From contig NZKC01000062.1 in NCBI GenBank assembly GCA_002692475.1, positions 1-7,158 on the forward strand: 7,158 bases of DNA. The letters run 5' to 3'. How positions within the stretch are numbered: the first letter of the stretch is position 1; each line of letters starts with the position of its first letter. Shown here piece by piece: positions 1-6,618 of this stretch. The stretch is from Candidatus Pelagibacter sp. Lineage in GTDB: Bacteria > Pseudomonadota > Alphaproteobacteria > Pelagibacterales > Pelagibacteraceae. Both the position numbers and the translations under genes were made by a program. The notes beneath the pieces are model-generated. The model was not told the DNA's origin. It saw only the letters and a list, made by a program, of their open reading frames with translations, and did not search any database.

Positions 1-1
1 T

Positions 2-697
2 GAATTAGGTAAAAGTGGAGCGCTCTCAGGTTTAATTATATTCATTATGTTTCTTATTCTAGTTGCTACAATAATCTTTATTGTATTTATGGAAAGAGCA
101 TTAAGAAAAATTTTAATCAATTATCCAAAAAGACAAATGGGAAATAAAATGTATGGTGGTGACTCCTCACATTTACCATTAAAGCTAAACTCTGCAGGTG
201 TAATTCCCGCAATTTTTGCATCTGCAATATTATTATTACCAGTTACATTTTCAAATTTTAATATTTCAAACAATGAAACATTTTTAAATATTTCATCATA
301 CTTTACTCAAGGTCAACCACTTTATATGCTTCTATACGCATCAGGAATAATATTTTTTACTTTCTTTTACACTTCGATAGTTTTTAATCCAAATGAGACA
401 GCTGAAAATTTGAGAAAATATGGTGGATTTATACCTGGTATACGACCAGGTGAAAGTACAGCAATATATATAGATAATATTTTAACTAAGCTAACAACTA
501 TTGGAGCATTGTATTTAACTGCTGTTTGTTTATTGCCAGAATTTTTAATAGCTAATTACCCTATACCTTTTTATTTAGGTGGTGCTTCAATATTAATTGT
601 TGTTGTGGTAGCAATAGATACTGTTACACAAATACAAACAAGATTAATGAGCTCTCAATATGAAAGCTTAATCAAAAAAACTAAATTTGGTAAATAA
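2..697 (+). CDS. secY: Protein translocase subunit SecY, C-terminal part (5' end cut by window edge)
   Basis: SecY is the channel subunit of the SecYEG translocon in the inner membrane. The reading frame is open from the left edge, so the ATG at 47 is an internal methionine and not the start. The 231 visible residues correspond to about the second half of the roughly 440-residue protein, transmembrane segments 6 to 10. Segment 6 is followed by the cytoplasmic loop with NYPKRQMG. The next segment carries HLPLKLNSAGVIPAIFASA, then come PLYMLLYASGIIFF and VFNPNETAENL. The loop GGFIPGIRPGE has an arginine (codon 443-445) matching E. coli Arg357, which is needed for SecA-dependent export. The last helix LIVVVVAIDTVTQIQ and the ending SSQYESLIKK also match the family. 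The stop lies 3 nt before adk, which fits co-transcription. Identification is by strong resemblance to E. coli SecY recalled from memory. Confidence 0.97.
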   Translation, partial: ELGKSGALSGLIIFIMFLILVATIIFIVFMERALRKILINYPKRQMGNKMYGGDSSHLPLKLNSAGVIPAIFASAILLLPVTFSNFNISNNETFLNISSYFTQGQPLYMLLYASGIIFFTFFYTSIVFNPNETAENLRKYGGFIPGIRPGESTAIYIDNILTKLTTIGALYLTAVCLLPEFLIANYPIPFYLGGASILIVVVVAIDTVTQIQTRLMSSQYESLIKKTKFGK

Positions 698-700
698 GAG

Positions 701-1261
701 GTGAATATAATTATCTTTGGTCCTCCTGGAGCTGGCAAAGGTACTCAATCTAAAATTTTAGTAGATAAGTTAAATAGTTTCCAAGTATCCACTGGAGACA
801 TGTTAAGAGAAGAAATTAATAATAATACAGAAATAGGAAAAAAAATAATAGATTCTATGGACAATGGAAAATTCGTTGATGATGAAATTGTTAATAAACT
901 TCTTGAAAAAATAATATTTGATCCAAAAAAAAATAAGTTAATTTTTGATGGTTATCCAAGAACGCTAAATCAAGCTAAAAATCTAGAAGCTTTATTAAAA
1001 AAATCTAATCAATCTATAGACCACATTTTTTTTCTTAATGTTGATAAGGATGCAATAATAAAAAGGATTGAAAAAAGAAAAATTTTAGAAAAAAGATCTG
1101 ACGATGATTCTGTTACTATATTAAAAAGATATGATATCTATATGAAAGAAACTAAACCAGTATTGGATTTTTATTCTTCACATAAGGGTTTTCATGAAAT
1201 CGATGGAAGCCTCGAAATTGATGAAATTACAGGTAAAATTGGTCATATTCTTAATGTTTAA
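701..1261 (+). CDS. adk: Adenylate kinase, short form without the long LID insert
   Basis: Adenylate kinase catalyses ATP + AMP = 2 ADP in the cytoplasm. The 186-residue protein has the P-loop GPPGAGKGT (residues 7-15), the AMP-binding STGDMLR (30-36) and DGYPRT (83-88), and the short-form lid region KRKILEKRSDDD (125-136) followed by the R-Y-Y-T-P pattern to about residue 158. E. coli Adk has 214 residues; the difference is mainly the missing LID insert, as in several alphaproteobacterial and cytosolic eukaryotic enzymes, so this is not a truncation. The start must be GTG at 701: an in-frame stop (the secY TAA) lies 6 nt upstream, the P-loop begins at residue 7, and the next ATG is codon 34. 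The purine-rich AAGAGG overlaps the GTG, so initiation may depend on coupling to secY termination. Placement directly after secY is common in bacteria. Confidence 0.96.
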   Translation: MNIIIFGPPGAGKGTQSKILVDKLNSFQVSTGDMLREEINNNTEIGKKIIDSMDNGKFVDDEIVNKLLEKIIFDPKKNKLIFDGYPRTLNQAKNLEALLKKSNQSIDHIFFLNVDKDAIIKRIEKRKILEKRSDDDSVTILKRYDIYMKETKPVLDFYSSHKGFHEIDGSLEIDEITGKIGHILNV

Positions 1262-1265
1262 GACA

Positions 1266-1293
1266 TTGACTTTAAAATAACTTCTTATATAAA
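1266..1293 (+). promoter_or_regulatory. Candidate sigma70 promoter for rpsM-rpsK-rpoA-rplQ
   Basis: The 56 nt gap between adk and rpsM contains TTGACT (1266-1271) and TATAAA (1288-1293) separated by 16 nt. Each hexamer matches the sigma70 consensus at 5 of 6 positions. Transcription would start near 1300, giving a leader of about 18 nt with no room for a structured regulatory RNA. It lies in the only sizeable gap between 1 and 4572. In AT-rich DNA a -10-like hexamer is cheap, but TTGACT at near-ideal spacing is less so. It probably adds to read-through from the upstream ribosomal protein operon rather than replacing it; that is inference. Confidence 0.55.
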
Positions 1294-1317
1294 AGGCTAA
1301 ATTTAATCACAAAATAT

Positions 1318-1701
1318 ATGGCTCGTATAGCAGGTGTAAATATTCCACAAAACAAAATTGTTCAAGTTGGACTAACATACATTCATGGTATTGGTGACAG
1401 GTTCTCTAAGCAAATCTGTAAAGAATTAGATATACCGAAAGCCAAAAGAGTTAATGAATTAACAGACGATCAAATTTTAAAAATTAGAGAGTATATTGAT
1501 AAGAATTTTACTGTTGAAGGGGATTTAAGAAGAGAACTATCACTTAATATTAAAAGATTAATTGATTTAGCGTGTTATAGAGGTTCACGCCATAGAAAGA
1601 AACTTCCTGTAAGGGGTCAAAGAACAAGATGCAACGCTAGAACTAGAAAAGGTAAAGCCATAGCTATTGCTGGTAAAAAACTCACACCATTGAAGAAGTA
1701 A
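1318..1701 (+). CDS. rpsM: 30S ribosomal protein S13 (uS13)
   Basis: S13 sits in the head of the 30S subunit, contacts S19 and forms intersubunit bridges with the 50S. The 127 residues start with [13 protein letters not shown], typical of the family, and contain YIHGIG (21-26). The conserved basic C-terminal stretch [19 protein letters not shown] runs from residue 88 to 106, followed by ARTRKG. The tail continues as [15 protein letters not shown], somewhat longer than in E. coli (118 residues), and ends lysine-rich as in other alphaproteobacteria. The ATG at 1318 gives the exact conserved N-terminus. No Shine-Dalgarno sequence is seen in the AT-rich leader. It is the first gene after the candidate promoter at 1266-1293 and is followed by rpsK after 4 nt. 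Confidence 0.97.
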   Translation: MARIAGVNIPQNKIVQVGLTYIHGIGDRFSKQICKELDIPKAKRVNELTDDQILKIREYIDKNFTVEGDLRRELSLNIKRLIDLACYRGSRHRKKLPVRGQRTRCNARTRKGKAIAIAGKKLTPLKK

Positions 1702-1705
1702 TAAA

Positions 1706-2152
1706 ATGAATACAAAAAAAACAGACAATAATACTTCTGATGAAAATAAAGAGATAAAATCATCTAAAAAAAGTTCCTATTCAAAAAAAAAGAAGAGTAA
1801 GAAAAATATTTTAAATGGTACAGCCTATGTTTTATCAACATTTAATAATACAATTATTTCAATTGCAGATACTAATGGAAATGTAATTTCATGGGCATCA
1901 GCAGGACAAAAAGGTTTCAAAGGTTCTAGAAAATCAACTCCTTACGCTGCTCAAGTGGCTGCTGACTCTGCTGCATCTAAAGCACAAGAATATGGAATGA
2001 AAACACTTACTGTTGAAGTTAAAGGACCTGGATCAGGTAGAGAAACAGCTTTAAGAGCTTTACAAGCCAGAGGTTTTAAAATTTTATCAATAAAAGATAC
2101 AACACCAATGCCACATAACGGTACAAGACCACCCAAAAAAAGGAGAGTATAA
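1706..2152 (+). CDS. rpsK: 30S ribosomal protein S11 (uS11) with Lys/Ser-rich N-terminal extension
   Basis: S11 is a 30S platform protein near the mRNA exit side. From about residue 36 the protein follows the family: [20 protein letters not shown], then [37 protein letters not shown], and the ending [16 protein letters not shown]. It has 148 residues against 129 in E. coli; aligning the NNT and the shared C-terminus puts all 19 extra residues at the N-terminus, a low-complexity stretch rich in Lys, Ser, Asn and Asp (residues 1-34). The only in-frame ATG before the conserved core is 1706, 4 nt after the rpsM stop, so the extension seems real. The Asn-Gly at residues 138-139 matches E. coli Asn119-Gly120, the known isoaspartate site of bacterial S11. 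The stop abuts the rpoA start with no gap. Confidence 0.96.
   Translation: MNTKKTDNNTSDENKEIKSSKKSSYSKKKKSKKNILNGTAYVLSTFNNTIISIADTNGNVISWASAGQKGFKGSRKSTPYAAQVAADSAASKAQEYGMKTLTVEVKGPGSGRETALRALQARGFKILSIKDTTPMPHNGTRPPKKRRV
2140..2146 (+). promoter_or_regulatory. Shine-Dalgarno site of rpoA, inside the end of rpsK
   Basis: AAGGAGA lies 6 nt before the rpoA ATG at 2153, within the last codons of rpsK. It is the clearest ribosome binding site in the window; most other genes here lack one. Since rpsK ends at 2152 and rpoA begins at 2153, ribosomes finishing S11 could also re-initiate here, which would couple the two products. Confidence 0.8.
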
Positions 2153-3181
2153 ATGGACAACCTTGAAGTTAATGTTAAAAACTGGAAATCATTAATTAAA
2201 CCAGCTAAGCTGGATGTTAAATTAAGTGATGATAAGACTATAGCTAAAATTACAGCAGAACCTTTAGAAAAAGGTTATGGATTAACTTTAGGAAATTCAT
2301 TGAGACGAATTTTATTGTCGTCAATTAGAGGTGCAGCAGTAACTTCAGTACAGATTGATGGTGTTTTGCATGAATTTACGTCTATTAAGGGTGTTAGGGA
2401 GGATGTTACAGATATAGTTTTAAATATAAAATCATTAGCACTTAAAAGTTCTGCAGAAGGGACAAAAAAATTAGTTTTAGATGCAAAAGGCCCTGGTGAG
2501 ATTAAAGCTTCAGACATAACTCCAATTTCTGATATAGAAATTTTGAACCCCAATCTAGTAATATGTAACTTAGACGAAAATACTAATTTCCACATGGAGA
2601 TGAATGTCGGCACTGGAAAAGGTTATGTATCAGCTGATTTAAATAAACCCGATGAACCACCACTAGGATTAATTGCTATAGACTCATTATTTAGCCCTGT
2701 AAAAAAAGTATCTTATTCAATAAGTACAGCAAGGGAAGGTAAAGCCCTAGACTACGATAAACTTACTATGGAAGTTGAAACAAATGGATCAATTTCAGCC
2801 GAAGATGCCGTTGCTTATGCTGCACGAATTTTTCAAGATCAATTAGGTATGTTTGTAAATTTCGATGAACCAAAAGAAGTTATAACGAAAGAACAACCAA
2901 CAGAACCTGAATTTAATAAAAATCTTTTAAGAAAGGTTGATGAGCTGGAACTTTCTGTGAGATCAATGAATTGTCTTAAAAATGATAATATAATCTATAT
3001 AGGCGATTTAGTTCAAAAGTCAGAAGGTGAAATGCTAAGAACACCAAATTTTGGTAGAAAATCTTTAAATGAAATTAAAGAGGTATTAACTGGAATGTCA
3101 TTATATTTGGGTATGGAAATACCAAATTGGCCACCAGATAATATTGCTGAATTGTCTAAAAAGTTGGAAGAAGCCATCTAA
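2153..3181 (+). CDS. rpoA: DNA-directed RNA polymerase subunit alpha
   Basis: Alpha dimerises to nucleate assembly of RNA polymerase, and its C-terminal domain contacts UP elements and activators. The 342 residues show the N-terminal domain (about 15-240) with [19 protein letters not shown] at 39-57; Arg52 matches E. coli Arg45, important for beta binding. [18 protein letters not shown] follows at 68-85. A charged linker (about 238-257) leads to the C-terminal domain (about 258-335), with [13 protein letters not shown] at 264-276, where Arg270 matches the DNA-contacting E. coli Arg265, then [20 protein letters not shown] and ending in NWPP. Length is slightly above the E. coli 329. The start is supported by AAGGAGA at 2140-2146 and by its immediate contact with the rpsK stop. 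There is no rpsD between rpsK and rpoA, unlike in enterobacteria. The stop overlaps the rplQ start by one base. Confidence 0.98.
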   Translation: MDNLEVNVKNWKSLIKPAKLDVKLSDDKTIAKITAEPLEKGYGLTLGNSLRRILLSSIRGAAVTSVQIDGVLHEFTSIKGVREDVTDIVLNIKSLALKSSAEGTKKLVLDAKGPGEIKASDITPISDIEILNPNLVICNLDENTNFHMEMNVGTGKGYVSADLNKPDEPPLGLIAIDSLFSPVKKVSYSISTAREGKALDYDKLTMEVETNGSISAEDAVAYAARIFQDQLGMFVNFDEPKEVITKEQPTEPEFNKNLLRKVDELELSVRSMNCLKNDNIIYIGDLVQKSEGEMLRTPNFGRKSLNEIKEVLTGMSLYLGMEIPNWPPDNIAELSKKLEEAI

Positions 3182-3642
3182 TGAGACATAAATTTGGCTA
3201 CAGAAAACTAAATAGAACATCTGAGCATAGAAAAGCTTTGATAAAAAATATGCTAAATTCATTAATAAAATATGAGCAAATAACTACCACATTACCAAAA
3301 GCAAAAGTTTTAAAGCCACAAGCAGATAAAATAATAACTCTTGGGAAAACAGAAACTTTACAAAATAAAAAAACATTATTTTCAAAACTACAGGACTCAA
3401 AATCAACGAATAAAGTTGTTAAAACTCTATCAAAAAGATACGAAAATAGAAAAGGCGGCTATACAAGAATAATAAAAGCTGGTTTTAGATATGGTGATAA
3501 TGCACCCATGGCTGTTATTGAATTTGTAGATAGAGATATACAAGCCAAAAAAGTAGATATTAAAAAAAAGGATACATCTAAAACTTCAGAAAAGACTCCT
3601 CCAAAAGTAGAAAAAGAAGATAAGAAAAAAAAATCAGCGTAA
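3181..3642 (+). CDS. rplQ: 50S ribosomal protein L17 (bL17) with lysine-rich C-terminal tail
   Basis: L17 is a bacterial-specific 50S protein near the peptide exit tunnel opening. Residues 1-118 match the family throughout: [20 protein letters not shown], then [20 protein letters not shown] and [20 protein letters not shown], followed by AVIEFVDR. From about residue 119 a 35-residue tail rich in Lys, Glu, Ser, Thr and Pro follows, giving 153 residues against 127 in E. coli. Long charged L17 tails occur in alphaproteobacteria, so this is probably a lineage feature and not a fusion. The ATG overlaps the rpoA stop in TAATG. A purine-rich GGAAGAAG lies 8 nt upstream within rpoA and could serve as ribosome binding site. 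The tail codes through nine A bases at 3625-3633. Confidence 0.96.
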   Translation: MRHKFGYRKLNRTSEHRKALIKNMLNSLIKYEQITTTLPKAKVLKPQADKIITLGKTETLQNKKTLFSKLQDSKSTNKVVKTLSKRYENRKGGYTRIIKAGFRYGDNAPMAVIEFVDRDIQAKKVDIKKKDTSKTSEKTPPKVEKEDKKKKSA

Positions 3643-3654
3643 TTTAACTACAAA

Positions 3655-4572
3655 ATGAAGAAAAACTTCACTGTGGATAGGTCATTTGATAATGCACGTA
3701 TTGATAGGTGGATAAGACATAACTTTAAAAAAATACCCCAGGGTCTAATTGAAAAAAATTTAAGAATTGGCAAGATTAAGATTAATAAAAAAAAAGTAAA
3801 AAGTTCACATAAAGTCAAACACAACGATATTATTGAAATATTTAATTTAGAAATTAAAGATAATGTAACAACAAAAAAAACTATCAAATTTGAACCATCA
3901 AAGGATGTGATCAAATCAAATGAAAATTTAATTATTGATAATAATGATGATTTCATCGTTGTTAATAAGGAAGCTGGTATATCTGTTCAGGGAGGCACAA
4001 AGTCTAAAAAAAATTTAATTGATATATTTGCCAAAAGTGAAATTTTTGAAAATACTAGACCATACACTGTACATAGACTTGATAAAGATACCTCTGGAGT
4101 TTTTTTGATTGCAAAAAATCGATCATCTGCTCAATTGTTAACTTCATTGTTTAGATTAAGAAAAGTTCACAAAACTTATTTAGCAATTTGTCATGGTGAA
4201 ATTAGTAAGGATAAAGGTACAATCGAAGGAGATTTAATTAGATATGAAAATGGTAAAAAAATAATTGAAAAAGCTAAAACTTTTTTTAAGGTTTTGGATA
4301 AAAATTCAATTAGCACTTTAGTAGAAATGAAGCCTATTACTGGTAGAAAACACCAGTTAAGAAAACAATTGTTAGAATTAGGTAACCCAATTTTTGGAGA
4401 TAATAAATATTTTTTAACAAATAATTTAAAATCTATTAATAAGAATTTAATGCTTCACTCATATCAATTAAAGTTTATTATTAATGATAGTAAATATAAG
4501 TATACAGCTTTATTGCCAAACTATTTCAAAAGTCTCTTAAAAACAAAAAGATTAAAATTTAAAGATTTTTAA
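3655..4572 (+). CDS. rluC: RluA-family 23S rRNA pseudouridine synthase, RluC type
   Basis: Enzymes of this family isomerise uridines in RNA; E. coli RluC modifies U955, U2504 and U2580 of 23S rRNA. An N-terminal S4 RNA-binding domain covers about residues 10-65, with [10 protein letters not shown] and [12 protein letters not shown]. The catalytic domain has [13 protein letters not shown] (102-114), the motif HRLDKDTSG (140-148) with predicted nucleophile Asp143, and TGRKHQLR (229-236) with the conserved arginine. The VQGG after the NKxxG motif fits RluC better than RluD, which has HPGxGN there; the precise target uridines remain inferred. The 305 residues are near the usual length, so it looks intact. 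It starts 12 nt after rplQ, has no clear Shine-Dalgarno and is probably co-transcribed with the ribosomal genes. Its last 14 bases overlap the 3' end of lipB on the other strand. Confidence 0.88.
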   Translation: MKKNFTVDRSFDNARIDRWIRHNFKKIPQGLIEKNLRIGKIKINKKKVKSSHKVKHNDIIEIFNLEIKDNVTTKKTIKFEPSKDVIKSNENLIIDNNDDFIVVNKEAGISVQGGTKSKKNLIDIFAKSEIFENTRPYTVHRLDKDTSGVFLIAKNRSSAQLLTSLFRLRKVHKTYLAICHGEISKDKGTIEGDLIRYENGKKIIEKAKTFFKVLDKNSISTLVEMKPITGRKHQLRKQLLELGNPIFGDNKYFLTNNLKSINKNLMLHSYQLKFIINDSKYKYTALLPNYFKSLLKTKRLKFKDF

Positions 4573-4623
4573 GTAAATTTTTAACTATTTTTTTTTTTAA
4601 ATACTTATAATTTAAATCTTTAA
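4559..4623. repeat. AT-rich inverted repeat at the rluC/lipB convergent ends
   Basis: TTAAAGATTT (4559-4568) and AAATCTTTAA (4614-4623) are perfect 10 bp inverted copies; further in, AAGTA (4571-4575) pairs with TACTT (4602-4606). The loop holds a run of 11 T (4588-4598). The left arm lies in the overlap of the two gene ends and the right arm inside lipB. It might act as a weak two-way terminator. However, it has only two G-C pairs and the T-run is in the loop instead of after the stem, so it does not fit a classical Rho-independent terminator. Chance pairing in AT-rich DNA is a real alternative. Confidence 0.3.
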
Positions 4624-5173
4624 CCAGTCTAAGGTTTGTGACACCCTTATTTTTAATACCACACGGTATAATTTTTTTATATTTTTCTATATCGTTATTA
4701 ATATTTAAAGAGAATCCATGATAAGCAATCCATTTTTTTACTCTAATACCTATCGCTGCAATTTTTTTTGTACTATTTCTTTTTTTTATCCATATACCGA
4801 TATTCTTTCTATCTGAAAAAGTAATTATATTATATTCTTTAAGTGATTTTATTATAGAGTTTTCAATGACTGTTAAAAAATTTCTTATATCTTTGTTTCT
4901 TTTAGTTAGATCTATTAGAAAGTAGAAAATAATTTGACCTGGGCCATGCCATGTTATTTTACCACCACGATTTGTTTTAATAAGTTTAATTTTTTTATCT
5001 AATATTTCATCATCTTTATAGCTGGAACCTGCTGTATAGATATCATTATGTTCTAAAATCCATATTAGCTCTTTGGCTTTTCCTTCTTTTATTTTATCTA
5101 ATCTCGCCTCTAAGTATTTTATAGCTTTATCATATTCTATGGGCTTTTTTGATATTTTGATCTCAATATTCAT
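4559..5173 (-). CDS. lipB: Octanoyl-[ACP]:protein N-octanoyltransferase (lipoate pathway)
   Basis: LipB moves octanoyl from acyl carrier protein to a lysine of lipoyl domains (for example the E2 subunits and GcvH); LipA then inserts sulfur. The protein has 204 residues, near the usual 210-230. It shows [21 protein letters not shown] (core motif, residues 69-89, with His76), [22 protein letters not shown] (residues 136-157) with the predicted catalytic Lys137, and IIPCGI with the predicted catalytic Cys171. Both members of the Cys/Lys pair are therefore present and it should be active. The ATG at 5173 puts the usual N-terminal Tyr-Ala region ([13 protein letters not shown]) at residues 13-25. 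No Shine-Dalgarno is evident. It diverges from mgtE across 62 nt and converges on rluC with a 14 nt overlap. A run of 11 A in its sense strand lies near the C-terminus, downstream of all catalytic motifs. Confidence 0.94.
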   Translation of the reverse strand: MNIEIKISKKPIEYDKAIKYLEARLDKIKEGKAKELIWILEHNDIYTAGSSYKDDEILDKKIKLIKTNRGGKITWHGPGQIIFYFLIDLTKRNKDIRNFLTVIENSIIKSLKEYNIITFSDRKNIGIWIKKRNSTKKIAAIGIRVKKWIAYHGFSLNINNDIEKYKKIIPCGIKNKGVTNLRLVKDLNYKYLKKKIVKNLLKNL

Positions 5174-5185
5174 TTATTAAATTGT

Positions 5186-5191
5186 ATTATA
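5186..5191 (-). promoter_or_regulatory. Candidate -10 element for lipB
   Basis: On the minus strand the lipB leader contains a perfect TATAAT, 12 nt before the ATG. No good TTGACA-like hexamer lies 16-18 nt upstream of it. A transcript from here would have a leader of only about six bases. The intergenic stretch is almost pure A/T, so a chance match is plausible. Confidence 0.3.
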
Positions 5192-5209
5192 TTTATTATG
5201 TATTAATAG

Positions 5210-5218
5210 TGCTTATAA
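5210..5218 (+). promoter_or_regulatory. Candidate extended -10 promoter for mgtE
   Basis: TGCTTATAA in the 62 nt lipB-mgtE divergent gap reads as an extended -10 (TGn followed by TTATAA). No convincing -35 is visible. The start would be near 5225, leaving a leader of about 11 nt. The gap is far too short for an M-box Mg2+ riboswitch, so mgtE control, if any, would be at the protein level through the Mg2+-sensing domains. Low confidence because of AT-rich composition. Confidence 0.3.
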
Positions 5219-5235
5219 AATTATGGGCGTAATTT

Positions 5236-6615
5236 ATGACTTTAGTAAAAAAAATAAAGGACAAAAAAGTTAACTTTGAATTTAATAAAGAATTTATAAA
5301 AGTTGTTACAGATAAAATATCTAGTAATGATGCTGATTTCATTTCAAATTCTTTTAGAGAAATGCACCCTTCAGATGCAGCAGATATTATAGAACATTTG
5401 AATGAATCTGATAGGGAAAATTTAATCAAATTAAATAATTTTCGAATAGATCCACAAGTATTTGTTGAGCTTAATGAGTCAATTCAAACAGAGATTATAA
5501 AGTACTTATCTACAGACTCTATTGTTTATATACTTAAGAATTTAGAATCTGATGACTCTATAAAAATTATTGAAAATCTTAATGACGAAAATAAGAATGA
5601 AATTTTAAGCTCTCTACCTCCTAAAGATAGATTTGTATTGTTAGAAAGCTTAAGCTACCCCGAAGATTCTGCGGCAAGAATTATGCAGAGAGAATTTACA
5701 GCTATACCAAGTAACTGGTCTGTAGGACAAACAATAGATTATTTAAGAGAGAATAAAGATTTACCAGAGGAATTTTTAGAAATATTTGTTGTAGATAATG
5801 AATTTAAACCAATTGGTACAGTCCCATCGTCAAAGGTTCTTAGAACATCAAGAGATGCAAAAATGAATTCAATAATGAATGAATCGCAACTTTCAATACC
5901 AGTAGATATGGATAGAGAAGAAGTTGGACATTTATTTGAAAATTATAATCTTAATTCAGCTTGCGTTGTAGATAAAAATAATAAATTGGTTGGAATGATT
6001 ACGAGTGATGATGTTTTAACAGTTTTAAAAGAAGAAGCTGAAGAAGATGCCTTACGATTAGCGGGTGTAGGTGATGAAGAAATTACTGATGGTGTTTTAA
6101 AAAAAACTAAAAGAAGATTCAATTGGCTTTTATTGAATTTATTTACAGCATTCCTAGCCACATGGGTTATAAGTATTTTTGGTGCTACCATTGAGCAGAT
6201 GGTTGCTTTAGCTTTTTTAATGCCTATTGTTGCTTCGATGGGTGGTAATGCAGGTATGCAAACTTTGGCAGTTACAATTCGGACTATAGCTACAAATGAA
6301 TTGACTAAAAATAATTTTACTCAAAATATATTAAAAGAATTTTTGATAGGAATTTTAAATGGTATAATATTTGCTATAATTAGTGCAATAATAGTTCAGC
6401 TTTGGTTCAATGATATCCAGTTATCATTTATAATATCAATATCAATGGTTCTAAATATGATTGTAGCGGGTCTTTTTGGAATTCTTGTTCCAATTACATT
6501 AAAAAAATTTAATATAGATCCAGCTATCGCATCTAGTGTTTTTGTAACTACAATTACTGACGTTATTGGTTTTCTATCTTTTTTAGGTATCGGTGCCTAT
6601 TTCTTTTATGGTTGA
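5236..6615 (+). CDS. mgtE: MgtE-family magnesium channel/transporter
   Basis: MgtE is a homodimeric inner-membrane Mg2+ channel (SLC41-like) gated by its cytoplasmic domains. The 459 residues show the full architecture. The acidic helical N domain (about 20-140) includes MHPSDAADIIEHL and LPPKDRFVLLESL. Two CBS domains follow (about 145-205 and 208-268), the second including VVDKNNKLVGMITSDDVL. The linker helix has EEAEEDALRLAGVGDEE. About five membrane segments follow from residue 296, with the signature LMPIVASMGGNAGMQTLAVTIR (starting at 328; quoted in part by family pattern MP-VA-MGGN-G-Q) and TTITDVIGF, whose Asp442 matches the pore Asp432 of Thermus MgtE. The protein looks complete. The ATG at 5236 is chosen because the ATG at 5223 is out of frame and soon stops. 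Its TGA abuts the panC stop on the other strand. Confidence 0.95.
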   Translation: MTLVKKIKDKKVNFEFNKEFIKVVTDKISSNDADFISNSFREMHPSDAADIIEHLNESDRENLIKLNNFRIDPQVFVELNESIQTEIIKYLSTDSIVYILKNLESDDSIKIIENLNDENKNEILSSLPPKDRFVLLESLSYPEDSAARIMQREFTAIPSNWSVGQTIDYLRENKDLPEEFLEIFVVDNEFKPIGTVPSSKVLRTSRDAKMNSIMNESQLSIPVDMDREEVGHLFENYNLNSACVVDKNNKLVGMITSDDVLTVLKEEAEEDALRLAGVGDEEITDGVLKKTKRRFNWLLLNLFTAFLATWVISIFGATIEQMVALAFLMPIVASMGGNAGMQTLAVTIRTIATNELTKNNFTQNILKEFLIGILNGIIFAIISAIIVQLWFNDIQLSFIISISMVLNMIVAGLFGILVPITLKKFNIDPAIASSVFVTTITDVIGFLSFLGIGAYFFYG

Positions 6616-6618
6616 TCA
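6613..6618. other. Palindromic double stop between mgtE and panC
   Basis: TGATCA supplies TGA as the stop of mgtE (6613-6615) on the plus strand and TGA as the stop of panC (6618-6616) on the minus strand. The two genes meet with no bases between them, so there is no separate intergenic terminator. Any terminator would have to lie inside the opposing gene, and I see no GC-rich hairpin there. Confidence 0.9.

Noticed and set aside
47..49. ATG at 47 as the start of a separate membrane protein
   Set aside because: The frame is open to the window edge, and the residues before 47 continue the SecY helix, so it is an internal methionine.
433..451. Perfect 7 bp hairpin ACCTGGT-ATACG-ACCAGGT in secY
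   Set aside because: It arises from the codons of the conserved Pro-Gly-Ile-Arg-Pro-Gly loop, where two Pro-Gly pairs make inverse-complementary codons; no T-run follows.
1070..1120. adk looked truncated because the LID insert is missing
   Set aside because: The short-form lid pattern R..RSDD...R...Y is present and the frame is intact, so this is a normal short adenylate kinase.
1951..2160. Minus-strand open frame opposite rpsK
   Set aside because: It lies wholly opposite the conserved S11 core, shows no family resemblance, and exists because the strong coding frame avoids certain codons.
2275..2613. Minus-strand open frame of 112 codons opposite rpoA
   Set aside because: It is fully antisense to the conserved alpha N-terminal domain and has no recognisable domain.
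3648..3956. Minus-strand hydrophobic open frame opposite the start of rluC
   Set aside because: Its hydrophobic look comes from reading Lys/Asn-rich AT-rich coding sequence backwards; it lies over the S4 domain of a real gene.
5174..5235. Possible Mg2+-sensing riboswitch (M-box) before mgtE
   Set aside because: Only 62 nt of nearly pure A/T separate the divergent genes; an M-box needs well over 100 nt with conserved G/C-containing helices.
5196..5429. Minus-strand open frame covering the mgtE start and the lipB-mgtE gap
   Set aside because: It is antisense to the MgtE N domain, with no resemblance to a known small protein and no ribosome binding site.
5943..6191. Minus-strand open frame inside mgtE
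   Set aside because: It is a shadow of the second CBS domain and linker region of MgtE.
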